Assembly: GCF_001904745.1 (NCBI RefSeq)
Contig: NZ_MRCD01000025.1
Location: forward strand, 29,296 to 93,295
DNA: 64,000 nucleotides
Direction: 5' to 3'
From: Calothrix sp. HK-06
GTDB taxonomy: Bacteria; Cyanobacteriota; Cyanobacteriia; Cyanobacteriales; Nostocaceae
The notes beneath the pieces were generated by a model. The model was not told where the DNA came from. It ran no database searches and worked only from the letters and a program-made list of their open reading frames with translations. A program made the translations under genes and the position numbers. Shown piece after piece: positions 52,652 through 61,100 of this stretch. Position 1 is the stretch's first letter. The number at the start of each line of letters is the position of its first letter.

Positions 52652-53113
52652 TCATGCTAAATACCCTAACTGACGCCGACATTCAAATAAACCAACTGCA
52701 ACGCTCACAGAAAGGTTCAAACTGCGAACTCCAGTCTCAGACATCGGTATATAAAGCGTTTCATCACATTTGGAGAGCATTTCGGGTGGCAACCCATTGG
52801 TCTCACTACCAAATAACAACCAGTCATCGAATTCATACTCAAAGCGAGAATAATTATAGTTTCCACGCACAGTGAATCCTAGACAGCGGCCGGAACGCTG
52901 CTGACGTGCCAACAGAAAATCCGCTAATGTCTCGTGATAATGCAATTTCACATATTCCCAATAGTCCAAACCAGCCCGTTTTAAGTAACGGTCGCTCAAT
53001 TCAAACCCTAGTGGACCAACTAAATGTAATTCAGTACCTGTTGCAGCGCAGGTTCGGGCTATATTACCTGTGTTTGGAGGTATTAACGGATTGATTAAGA
53101 CAACTTGAGGCAT
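52652..53113 (-). CDS. trmL: tRNA (cytidine(34)-2'-O)-methyltransferase TrmL
   Basis: A 153-residue SPOUT-fold enzyme that methylates the wobble base of tRNA-Leu. Motif 1 NPLIPPNTGNIARTCAATG (8-26), LFGSETNGLPPEML and the knot motif IPMSETGVRSLNLSVSVAVG are all present. It is full length for TrmL. The gene stands alone between AT-rich spacers. Confidence 0.95.
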   Translation of the reverse strand: MPQVVLINPLIPPNTGNIARTCAATGTELHLVGPLGFELSDRYLKRAGLDYWEYVKLHYHETLADFLLARQQRSGRCLGFTVRGNYNYSRFEYEFDDWLLFGSETNGLPPEMLSKCDETLYIPMSETGVRSLNLSVSVAVGLFECRRQLGYLA

Positions 53114-53335
53114 CGAGGCTAGCTAATTCGTATGTATGTATTCAAATACACAGTGTATTGCTCATTGCGAATCTACCCTAAGATAGAGGTCAATGATAGT
53201 TTTTATTAATATTTGCTAATCTACCACGATTGATTAGAAATTTAAAACAGACGATGAATTGTTTTATAGAAACTTGACAATAAAATATTTTGATAAATTG
53301 TATTGTCTAATACTGATTTGAGTAACTTAACACAA

Positions 53336-53367
53336 AGAAACCCCGTTTCTACAGAAACCGGGTTTCT
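53336..53367. terminator. AGAAACC palindrome pair after gshA
   Basis: AGAAACCCCGTTTCT and AGAAACCGGGTTTCT, two bases apart, directly beyond the gshA stop (minus strand). Probably ends the gshA message. Confidence 0.7.
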
Positions 53368-53373
53368 GAGATT

Positions 53374-54516
53374 TTAGCCAACGGAGGAACAGATTTTGTC
53401 TTGTAATTCGATTTCACGGTCACGTGTAGCAGCAATTGCTTGGGTAAGTACGTTACGAGTCGAAATACCTACGGCATGAAGTTGGAGCCATTGCTGTGCT
53501 TCGTTACCTTCGCGGAGAATTTTTTGCAGTGGTGAAAGAAAACAGCTAAAACCATGCTGCTTTGCTGTTAGGATGGCGCCATCATAAAGTTCACCAATCC
53601 AATCACGGGCAGTTATTGTTCTGCCGTCCTGCCAATGCTGAAGTTTTGCATCTAGACTTAGTGATGCCGCTGCCATTTCGTTGGCTGAAGTAATATCTAT
53701 TAATTCGTCGTTTGTAAAGCTACTACTAACTAATGGGTCTAAATTCGGATTTTCGATTAACTGTAGTAAACGTGCTTCGAGTAAGGCTGTTATGGAAAGT
53801 AAAGCAATGGGGTCTGTCACTAAATCGCAAATCCTCAATTCCAAGCGATTTAAATCATAAGGCCGCCCGTTTCCATTTGGACGTACAGAAGCCCATAAAT
53901 GGCGAACATTTTGCATTGTACCTGCTGCTAATTGCTCTTCAACCCACTGTATATGATGGGCATGGCTGGTAAATAAAGGCACGCGCGCAGGTGTTTGTGG
54001 AAAAACTCCCCAACGAGTCGAGTGATATCCAGTTGTGGCGCCATCTATAAATGGTGATGCTGCACTAAGAGCCAAATATAAAGGTGCTTCAACACGAATT
54101 AACCGACAAGCACGTATTAATGTTTCTAAGTCACTAATGCCAACGTTAATATGAATGCTGGCAGTGACGACTTTAGTGCCATATGTTTTTTCAATAAAGT
54201 CATGATATGGGTTACTTGGGTCGGAACGGAAAAACTGATTATTACCTCCTAAAGACAAGGTACTTCCCGGAATGATAGTATAGTCACCCAATTTGCTTAA
54301 ATATGACCTCAATTGCTGCCGAGGCTGCAATAGACTGCATAATAATTTTTCGTAATTCGCACTCGGTGCGGTTGTATACTCTACATTACGACTATCTGGT
54401 TCACGCACAAACCCATCTGAAGCTAAAGACGCGACAATTTTGTCGGAGAGACCTACAACATCACCATTCGGCGTTCCAGTATACATTTCAACTTCAAAGC
54501 CTTTCAATAGCGCCAC
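53374..54516 (-). CDS. gshA: Glutamate-cysteine ligase, cyanobacterial type
   Basis: A 380-residue ATP-dependent ligase, the first step of glutathione synthesis. The start MALLKGFEVEMYTGTPNGDV, STLSLGGNNQFFRSDPSNPY, TASIHINVGISDLETLIRAC and RPYDLNRLELRICDLVTDP match the cyanobacterial GshA family as I recall it. The length is right. A TGTAGAGAC palindrome lies 85 bases upstream, next to the deacetylase gene. Confidence 0.9.
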   Translation of the reverse strand: MALLKGFEVEMYTGTPNGDVVGLSDKIVASLASDGFVREPDSRNVEYTTAPSANYEKLLCSLLQPRQQLRSYLSKLGDYTIIPGSTLSLGGNNQFFRSDPSNPYHDFIEKTYGTKVVTASIHINVGISDLETLIRACRLIRVEAPLYLALSAASPFIDGATTGYHSTRWGVFPQTPARVPLFTSHAHHIQWVEEQLAAGTMQNVRHLWASVRPNGNGRPYDLNRLELRICDLVTDPIALLSITALLEARLLQLIENPNLDPLVSSSFTNDELIDITSANEMAAASLSLDAKLQHWQDGRTITARDWIGELYDGAILTAKQHGFSCFLSPLQKILREGNEAQQWLQLHAVGISTRNVLTQAIAATRDREIELQDKICSSVG

Positions 54517-54600
54517 CTGAAAATCTCCTAGTCTCTCCTTTACATATAAATTGTATCGAACATCACGATTAGGTGCCTATGCATTTTGGTTGAAATGTAA

Positions 54601-54630
54601 TGTAGAGACCTTACATGTAAGGTCTCTACA
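54601..54630. repeat. Perfect 30-base TGTAGAGAC palindrome
   Basis: TGTAGAGACCTTACA joined to its exact reverse complement TGTAAGGTCTCTACA, followed by TTTTTT. The deacetylase stop codon (54626-54628) lies inside it. On the plus strand it has full terminator form. Confidence 0.9.
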
Positions 54631-55543
54631 TTTTTTGCATGGTCATGACTTCTGTTGCTGCACGCAGTACAAGGGAATGACGATAAACAAGGTCATTTAA
54701 ATTATCTGCGTAACCACCCCCAATAACACAAGCAACTGGATAACCTGCCATAACACAAGTAGTTAGAACTTGCATATCGCGTTTAAAAATTCCTCTGTCT
54801 GTTAAAGCTAGCTTGCCAAGTTTGTCGGCAATGTGGGGGTCTACACCAGCATCGTACAAAACGATATCTGGTTTTATGTCTGATAATAAATCTGGCAAGT
54901 AACTTGCTAAAACAAGCAGGTAATCATCATCTTCCATCCCTACAGGTAGAGGAACATCTAAGTCACTTTTTTGTTTGGTACCAGGAAAGTTCACGTCGCA
55001 ATGCATGGAAAATGTAAAAACGCTATCATCTCCTTGAAAAATAAATGCGGTTCCATCTCCTTGATGCACATCTAAATCTACAATTAAAACTTTTTTTACC
55101 AAACCTTGTTTTTGCAAAACACGTGATGCAATAGCTAAATCATTAAAAATACAGAACCCAGAACCGTAGCTTGGAAAAGCATGATGCGTCCCACCCGCAG
55201 TGTTACAAGCTAACCCAGATTGTAAAGCTAAAGTTGCCGTCTTAATTGTTCCACCAACTGCTACACAGGTACGATTTGCCAATGCTGGACTCCACGGTAA
55301 ACCAATTCGTCGCTGTGCTTTCGCATCAAGAGTTCCCTGGCAGTAAGCGTTTACATATGAGCTTGTATGAACTAACTCGATTAATTCTTGTGGTGGAGGC
55401 GCCGGAGCCTGAAATTGGCTAGAATCAGCTACACCATCTTTTAGTAATAATTCGTAGAGTAGCCGAAATTTTGCCATTGGGAAGCGATGACCCTCTGGTA
55501 ATGGAACGACGTAATCTGGATGATAAACGATTGGCAAATTCAT
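54626..55543 (-). CDS. Histone deacetylase / acetylpolyamine amidohydrolase family protein
   Basis: A 305-residue zinc hydrolase. Active-site His pair H120-H121 in AGGTHHAFPSYGSGF, zinc ligands D156/D158 and H160 in VDLDVHQGDGT, and the later Asp in LYDAGVDPH are all present. It removes acetyl from lysines or polyamines, or small acyl esters; the substrate in cyanobacteria is not settled. The stop codon lies within the TGTAGAGAC palindrome. Confidence 0.93.
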   Translation of the reverse strand: MNLPIVYHPDYVVPLPEGHRFPMAKFRLLYELLLKDGVADSSQFQAPAPPPQELIELVHTSSYVNAYCQGTLDAKAQRRIGLPWSPALANRTCVAVGGTIKTATLALQSGLACNTAGGTHHAFPSYGSGFCIFNDLAIASRVLQKQGLVKKVLIVDLDVHQGDGTAFIFQGDDSVFTFSMHCDVNFPGTKQKSDLDVPLPVGMEDDDYLLVLASYLPDLLSDIKPDIVLYDAGVDPHIADKLGKLALTDRGIFKRDMQVLTTCVMAGYPVACVIGGGYADNLNDLVYRHSLVLRAATEVMTMQKM

Positions 55544-55628
55544 GAAGAGTGACTTCGATACTGATATTTTTCGTTACTAACTGGTATTGTAGAAAATGGC
55601 TAGAGATATTAAGACATGAAAATTGCTT

Positions 55629-56648
55629 ATGTTGCAAATGCAATTAATAATACCGATACTATTCGTGTTTTTGGGCTTAATAGCAGGCCTAATCGGTGAA
55701 AATGTCATTTATAAGCGATTGAAAAATTTTGTAGCAAAGCGTCAAATACCAGGTAGCGAAATCATTATTCAGTCCCTGCATCGGATGACACTACTTTGGT
55801 TTGTGCTTGCTGGTTGCTATGGAGCTATATTAGCTTACCCCTATTTTACACCCGATGTTAATGCTGCCCTGCAAAAAATTATAACTATAGCTTTTCTGTA
55901 TTCAGTAACGGTAGTTTTTGCGCGTTTGAGTTCTGGGTTTGTAAGTATTTACGTTCGCAGGTCACAACTTGTATCAGCTTCACTGTTTGCCAATATTGCG
56001 AAAACAGCAGTTTTAGTTTTAGGCAGTTTAATACTGCTGCAAACTGTGGGTGTACAAATTACTCCAATTATTACCACTTTAGGAATAAGCGGTTTAGCTG
56101 TTGGTTTAGCACTAAAAGATACGTTAGAAAATTTCTTTTCTGGATTTTATTTGATTTTCTCTAAACAAATCCGAACTGGTGATTATCTCAAACTTGATGG
56201 TGGACATGAAGGTTATGTAACTGACATTACATGGAGAAACACAACAATTCAAGAATTAACGAATAATGTCATTATTGTGCCTAACTCTAAATTGGCATCA
56301 GCTATTTTTACGAATTGCCATCTTCCAGTTAAAGAAATTAGTTTAACTGTAAATGTTGGTGTAGATTATGAAAGTGATTTAGATTATGTCGAAGATGTAA
56401 CTATAGATGTAGCTAAGGAAGTTATGCAAGAAGTGGCGCCAGAATTAATTAACAGCGAACCGTTTATTCGATATCAAAAATTTGCTGATTTTAGTATCGA
56501 TTTTACTGTCTATATTCGGGTCAATGAATTTTTTGACCAACGTATTGCTCGACATATTTTTATTAAAAAATTGCACAAAAGATATCAAAAAGAAGGCATT
56601 AAAATTCCTTCTCCTGCATACGAATTGCATTTACAAAAGCATTTGTAG
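55629..56648 (+). CDS. MscS-family mechanosensitive channel
   Basis: A 339-residue channel. The start is taken at ATG 55629; ATG 55638 and TTG 55623 are alternatives. Four hydrophobic segments precede the conserved pore helix ITTLGISGLAVGLALKDTLE and NFFSGFYLIFSKQIRTGDYL. The beta domain has GYVTDITWRNTTIQELTNNV and IIVPNSKLAS, as in MscS. It releases solutes on osmotic down-shock. The C-terminal domain is the usual alpha/beta part. Confidence 0.94.
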   Translation: MLQMQLIIPILFVFLGLIAGLIGENVIYKRLKNFVAKRQIPGSEIIIQSLHRMTLLWFVLAGCYGAILAYPYFTPDVNAALQKIITIAFLYSVTVVFARLSSGFVSIYVRRSQLVSASLFANIAKTAVLVLGSLILLQTVGVQITPIITTLGISGLAVGLALKDTLENFFSGFYLIFSKQIRTGDYLKLDGGHEGYVTDITWRNTTIQELTNNVIIVPNSKLASAIFTNCHLPVKEISLTVNVGVDYESDLDYVEDVTIDVAKEVMQEVAPELINSEPFIRYQKFADFSIDFTVYIRVNEFFDQRIARHIFIKKLHKRYQKEGIKIPSPAYELHLQKHL

Positions 56649-56663
56649 GTTGACTTATATACT

Positions 56664-56685
56664 GCACAGGCATTTCGTCCTGTGC
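56664..56685. terminator. GCACAGG hairpin after the MscS gene
   Basis: GCACAGG and CCTGTGC around an eight-base loop, 15 bases after the mscS-type gene stop. Confidence 0.55.
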
Positions 56686-56698
56686 CACAACACAAGGT

Positions 56699-57028
56699 TT
56701 ATATACTATACTTTTGACGTTCTGTTAACAGGGCAATTTGTACTTGCTGATATTCTGATTCAATTTTACTGATTTTTGCCTCAATTCCTGTTAAGCTTTT
56801 TTGTGCCACCATTTCTTCTACTTCTTTACATAATTGCCCTAGCTGATTTGCTCCTAGTGTTGCGCTTGTAGAAGATAAAGTGTGTGTTAGTCTTTGAAGA
56901 TTTTTTAAATTAGTTTCTGAATGTGCAAGCTGAATATCTTGGAGTAATTTAAGAGCATCATCAAGATATAAATCTATTGTTTCTACAACAAATTATTTCG
57001 CGTTTATTGCTGAATTGAAATCAGCCAT
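56699..57028 (-). pseudogene. HPt phosphotransfer domain gene with in-frame TAA
   Basis: A 110-codon frame on the minus strand from ATG 57028 to the stop at 56699. Codon 12 is TAA (56993-56995). The frame reads MADFNSAINAK, stop, then FVVETIDLYLDDALKLLQDI and LQRLTHTLSSTSATLGANQL. That is the HPt helix with the phosphorylatable His in LTHTLSSTSATLGA; the usual Lys three residues after the His is Ser here. No other start codon lies in the short gap after the TAA, and the first later ATG is past the His. It was probably a partner of a nearby hybrid kinase. Confidence 0.8.
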
Positions 57029-57325
57029 ATTAAGTATTTATTATAGCGCTTTTGAGTCTATCGAAGAATTTGTATTTAAGGTGTAATTTGGAACGTAATC
57101 TGAAATAAACTAATTTTGATTTACCGATTAATTTTGTTAATACAAAAGTACGCATTAAAAGAATGGAGAAAGAATGGCGTACTTGGAATGATTCTGGGCT
57201 AAAACGGTTTTCTCCAAATTTGGTGCCGTTTTTAAGGCAGCCAGCAGAACTTAAGCAAGTTGTTACACAGAATGTCTTGTTTTTTCGCGCGAAATGCCAA
57301 AGGTATTGGGTTTTTACTTTTGAAG

Positions 57326-57350
57326 GCACAGGCGCGCGGAGTGCCTGTGC
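57326..57350. repeat. GCACAGGC hairpin upstream of the FHA gene
   Basis: GCACAGGC and GCCTGTGC (57326-57333 and 57343-57350) with a GC-rich loop. Shares its arms with the hairpin at 56664. Confidence 0.6.
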
Positions 57351-57405
57351 TACTTGCTCAAAAAGCTTTTACAATATACTAATTACTTGCGAGCAACAAT
57401 AAAAT

Positions 57406-58206
57406 ATGCAAGAAGATATAGATATTGTGAGTAATACAAAGCTGCTGGAGTTAGTTCACCTTCAAAGCAACACCTCGTTCGAGTTGCCTCTTCAAGATGT
57501 GATACGTATCGGTAAGCCAAACGACCTGATTATACCAGAAGTAAATGTATCCGGCTTGCCAGATACAGACATTGTGTCGCGTCAACACGCAGAAATTCAC
57601 AGAAGTGAAGATAGTTATTACATTGTTGATAATGGTAGTGTCAACGGTACTTATCTTAATGATGAGCTTTTAGAACCATCACGGCGTTACTTGCTCAAGT
57701 TAGGTGATACAATTTCGCTGGGAAAGGGAAATAAAGTTGCTTTTATTTTACAGCACAAGCTACAGGCGCCTTCTTCAAGTTATTTACCAGCATCTCGAAC
57801 AGTGTTTCAACCAGAAGCCAAAAAACGAGTACAACAACAAAATCAGACAACGCAAGTCGATACAACAAGTAAATTCATTGGGTTAGCGTTGATGGTTGCA
57901 TCTGTTATAGTTTTCGCAGCTAATACTCAAGTGGGATTTTATGTTCGTATTCCTGGCGTGTTATTATGTATTTCTGGTGCTGTCTTCCTACTTCAGCGAC
58001 GCTTTAACCGTAACTTTGGATGGATTTTGATTGCATTAGGTATTGGTATAATAATATTTACAGGTAATTTGTTTGCATCAGTTAATTTATTAGCAATTGT
58101 TTGTGCAGCAGCATTATTTGTTGTTGGATATTTGTTAATGAGAACTGGTAAAGTATTTGGTTATGGAATAGACACATTACTAAAAGAAAAATTTTTTAAG
58201 AAGTAA
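57406..58206 (+). CDS. FHA-domain membrane protein
   Basis: A 266-residue protein. The FHA domain (about 10-105) has VIRIGKPNDLIIP, DIVSRQHAEIHR and IVDNGSVNGTYLND, the Arg-Ser-Arg-His and Asn-Gly signature of phosphothreonine binding. After a Gln-rich linker there are about four hydrophobic helices (155-255). The phytochrome gene begins six bases after its stop, which points to tight co-translation. FHA proteins read Ser/Thr kinase signals; a link to phytochrome signalling is inference from position. Confidence 0.9.
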   Translation: MQEDIDIVSNTKLLELVHLQSNTSFELPLQDVIRIGKPNDLIIPEVNVSGLPDTDIVSRQHAEIHRSEDSYYIVDNGSVNGTYLNDELLEPSRRYLLKLGDTISLGKGNKVAFILQHKLQAPSSSYLPASRTVFQPEAKKRVQQQNQTTQVDTTSKFIGLALMVASVIVFAANTQVGFYVRIPGVLLCISGAVFLLQRRFNRNFGWILIALGIGIIIFTGNLFASVNLLAIVCAAALFVVGYLLMRTGKVFGYGIDTLLKEKFFKK

Positions 58207-58212
58207 TTATAC

Positions 58213-60453
58213 ATGACGAGTACGACATTTAATGAACAAAACTATAACCACATTCATGTACCTGGCTCAATTCAACCACATGGAGTTTTAATTGCACTTT
58301 CGTTGTCGCTCTCGATTTTACAAGTTAGTGAGAACGCCGAAGATTACTTAAATGTAAGACCAGAAGAGTTACTTAACCAACCATTATCTACTTTATTAAG
58401 CGCCGAATATATTCAAGCGCTTCAAGATTTACTTACATCAACATCACAGACACCAACTAGCTTTAACTTTTTAAAAGTAACACTGAATACAGCAAATGGA
58501 GAAAAACATTTTGATGCTACGATTCATAAAAATGAAACAACTATTATCCTGGAATTAGAACCGACATTTTCAAAAAACGAAATGAGTTTTTTGAATTTCC
58601 GTTCTTTGATAGGTGATGCCATATCACAAATCCAGCAAACATCTAAATTAAATGATTTTTTAGATTTAGTTGTTTCAAAATTACGAAATCTTACTCAATT
58701 TGAGCGGGTAATGATATATAGGTTTGATGAGTCTGGTGCTGGTTCAGTTGTAGCTGAAGCAAAACATCAAGAATTAATATCATATTTAGGGCTGCATTAT
58801 CCTGAAAGCGATATACCAGAACCTGCAAGAAGATTATACAAACGCTGTTCGTTACGCTATATTCCAAATCTTAATGCCCAGCAAAGTAAGTTGATTCCAC
58901 GTGATAATCCCCACACCTCACAACCTCTTGATTTATCAAATGCAATATTACGCAGCATTGATAATTGTTGCATTGAGTATCATCAAAATATGGGTGTTAG
59001 TGCGCTTTTTGTAATTCCACTTATTTATGATCAAAAGCTTTGGGGATTAATTACATGTCACAATTCAAGTCCCAAATATTTGACTTCGGAAGTTAGAACA
59101 GCTTGTGCATTTCTCGGACAAATTGTTTCACTGGAATTAGGTAACAAAATTGTTACCGAAGAATTCGATTATAAAAATAAGCTGAAGTCACTACAATCAC
59201 AATTTATTGCTACTATATCGAGTGCTGATAATTTTATTGACGCATTAATTCATCCTCAGCTTCGTTTGCTTGATGTTGTTAGTGCCAACGGTTGTGCAGT
59301 TTGTTTTGATGATGAAATTACTTTAATTGGCGCCACACCTAGTCTGGAAGAGGTTCAAAAACTGATTGAGTGGTGTCAAAATACAATTGATGAAGATTTA
59401 TTTTCGACTGACTCGCTTCCCAAAATTTATCCAGATGCTGAAGCTTTTAAAGATTTTGCCAGTGGCTTGCTTGTACTACGAATTTCTCGTATTCGTCGCT
59501 ATTATATCCTTTGGTTTCGGCCTGAAGTTATACAAACTGTAAACTGGGCAGGCGCCCCAAATGCTTTATACGAATTTGCTGCTGATGGTACTTTAAAACT
59601 ATCACCACGTAAATCGTTTGAAGTATGGAAAGGAATAGTGCGTTTAACTTCGCTGCCTTGGATGCAATGTGAGCTTGATAGTGCCATCGACTTAAGGAAT
59701 GCAATGGTTGGAATTGTTTTAAACAAAACAGATGAATTAGCAAAAATAAACTTGGAACTTCAGCGCAGTAACCAAGAACTTGACTCGTTTGCTTATGTAG
59801 CTTCTCATGACCTAAAAGAACCATTAAGAGGTATTCATAATTACTCTAATATTCTCATTGAAGATTATGCTCATTTATTTGACGCAGAAGGATTAGATTA
59901 TTTAAACACTTTAGTGACATTAACTCAACGTATGGATACGTTAATTGACGTGTTGCTGCGGTTATCTCAGTTAGGTCAAGCCGAATTAAGAAAGCAATTT
60001 GTTGATTTGAATGATTTGCTTAATAATATTATAGATATGTTTCGTGCCAGTCGTCCGAAAGATAATTTTGAGATTCGTATACTCCAACATCTCCCTGTTA
60101 TAGAATGCGACTCAATTTTAATCAATGATTTATTTACTAACTTGATTAGCAATGCCTTTAAATATAACGATCAGCCACAAAAATGGGTTGAGATTGGTTA
60201 TCTTGAAGGGCAAATTCAGAAAAACGATACAGCATCTCCTGTGTTTTACGTTCGAGATAACGGTATTGGTGTTCAACCCCATCACCAAGAAATTATTTTC
60301 CGTTTATTTAAGCGTCTTCACCCTAGAGAAAAGTATGGTGGTGGTACTGGCGCCGGTTTAGCAATCGCCAAAAAAATTGTGCAGCGTCATGGAGGCAAAA
60401 TTTGGGTAGAATCTACGTATGGTCACGGTTCAACATTTTTATTTATATTATAA
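58213..60453 (+). CDS. Phytochrome histidine kinase (PAS-GAF-PHY-HisKA-HATPase)
   Basis: A 746-residue photoreceptor kinase. PAS: HIHVPGSIQPHGVLIAL (about 13-29). GAF: HYPESDIPEPARRLYKRCSL, with D200 in place of the usual PASDIP Asp, and IDNCCIEYHQNMGV with C252. C252 matches the bilin-binding Cys of Cph1-type phytochromes; the residue after it, normally His, is Cys253. There is no N-terminal Cys of biliverdin type. PHY region about 320-500. Kinase: SHDLKEPLRG, NLISNAFKYN, VRDNGIGV and GGGTGAGLAIAKKIVQRHGG. Probably red/far-red sensing with phycocyanobilin. Operon with the FHA gene and the receiver at 60502. Confidence 0.92.
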   Translation: MTSTTFNEQNYNHIHVPGSIQPHGVLIALSLSLSILQVSENAEDYLNVRPEELLNQPLSTLLSAEYIQALQDLLTSTSQTPTSFNFLKVTLNTANGEKHFDATIHKNETTIILELEPTFSKNEMSFLNFRSLIGDAISQIQQTSKLNDFLDLVVSKLRNLTQFERVMIYRFDESGAGSVVAEAKHQELISYLGLHYPESDIPEPARRLYKRCSLRYIPNLNAQQSKLIPRDNPHTSQPLDLSNAILRSIDNCCIEYHQNMGVSALFVIPLIYDQKLWGLITCHNSSPKYLTSEVRTACAFLGQIVSLELGNKIVTEEFDYKNKLKSLQSQFIATISSADNFIDALIHPQLRLLDVVSANGCAVCFDDEITLIGATPSLEEVQKLIEWCQNTIDEDLFSTDSLPKIYPDAEAFKDFASGLLVLRISRIRRYYILWFRPEVIQTVNWAGAPNALYEFAADGTLKLSPRKSFEVWKGIVRLTSLPWMQCELDSAIDLRNAMVGIVLNKTDELAKINLELQRSNQELDSFAYVASHDLKEPLRGIHNYSNILIEDYAHLFDAEGLDYLNTLVTLTQRMDTLIDVLLRLSQLGQAELRKQFVDLNDLLNNIIDMFRASRPKDNFEIRILQHLPVIECDSILINDLFTNLISNAFKYNDQPQKWVEIGYLEGQIQKNDTASPVFYVRDNGIGVQPHHQEIIFRLFKRLHPREKYGGGTGAGLAIAKKIVQRHGGKIWVESTYGHGSTFLFIL

Positions 60454-60501
60454 GATGAATAATAATATTTCTTTAAAAAAGTTTATTTACATTTATAACT
60501 C

Positions 60502-60954
60502 ATGATAGATGCAGTTCAAGAACCCTTGCTTGTCGTAGAAGACAGCAACGAAGACTTTAGAATGTTGCAACGCTTAATGCAGCGTTTTGAAGTCAAAAAT
60601 CCAATATATCGCTGTAGCGATGGAGATGAGGTATTGAACTATCTTTACCACAAGGGTGCTTATGATAACCCAAGAAAGGCACCTAGACCATCAGTTATTC
60701 TCTTAGACTTGAATTTACCTGGGGTCGATGGGCGTTATGTTCTTGAACGAATCAAGCAGGATATAACGTTTAGAGGAATTCCCATAGTTGTATTTACCAC
60801 ATCATCTAACCCCGAAGATATTGAACTGTGCTACCAAAAAGGCGCCAATGGTTATTTAATCAAACCTATGGATTACAAAGAGCTTCACAATATTATGCGT
60901 GCGTTTGTTAACTACTGGTTGGAGGCTAATGTGGCGCCAATGATAAAATACTAA
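60502..60954 (+). CDS. Rcp1-like single-domain response regulator
   Basis: A 150-residue receiver, the expected partner of the phytochrome kinase 48 bases upstream, as in cph1-rcp1 operons. VVEDSNEDFRML holds the acidic pocket, VILLDLNLPGVDGRYVL the phospho-Asp, VFTTSSN the Thr and YLIKPMDYKEL the Lys. The C-terminal IMRAFVNYWLEA is the Rcp1 dimer helix. There is no output domain. It is a close relative of the receiver at 4539-4985. Confidence 0.95.
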   Translation: MIDAVQEPLLVVEDSNEDFRMLQRLMQRFEVKNPIYRCSDGDEVLNYLYHKGAYDNPRKAPRPSVILLDLNLPGVDGRYVLERIKQDITFRGIPIVVFTTSSNPEDIELCYQKGANGYLIKPMDYKELHNIMRAFVNYWLEANVAPMIKY

Positions 60955-61100
60955 AAAGGTAAGAAATATTAAGAATTTATAAGTAATCGCTATTATATAG
61001 ATAATAGATGTATATTTTCTTTATAATTTATTTAGATTTGTTTTAAATATAGTGCAATCTATAAAAAATTTTGGGAGATACATGTCTCCTTGTTACTGGT

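Larger units (their letters stand above)
56649..57405. other. 757-base spacer with a broken HPt gene and two hairpins
   Basis: It contains the HPt pseudogene (56699-57028), GCACAGG/CCTGTGC at 56664-56685 and GCACAGGC/GCCTGTGC at 57326-57350. The other open frames here are not coding by eye. Confidence 0.55.
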
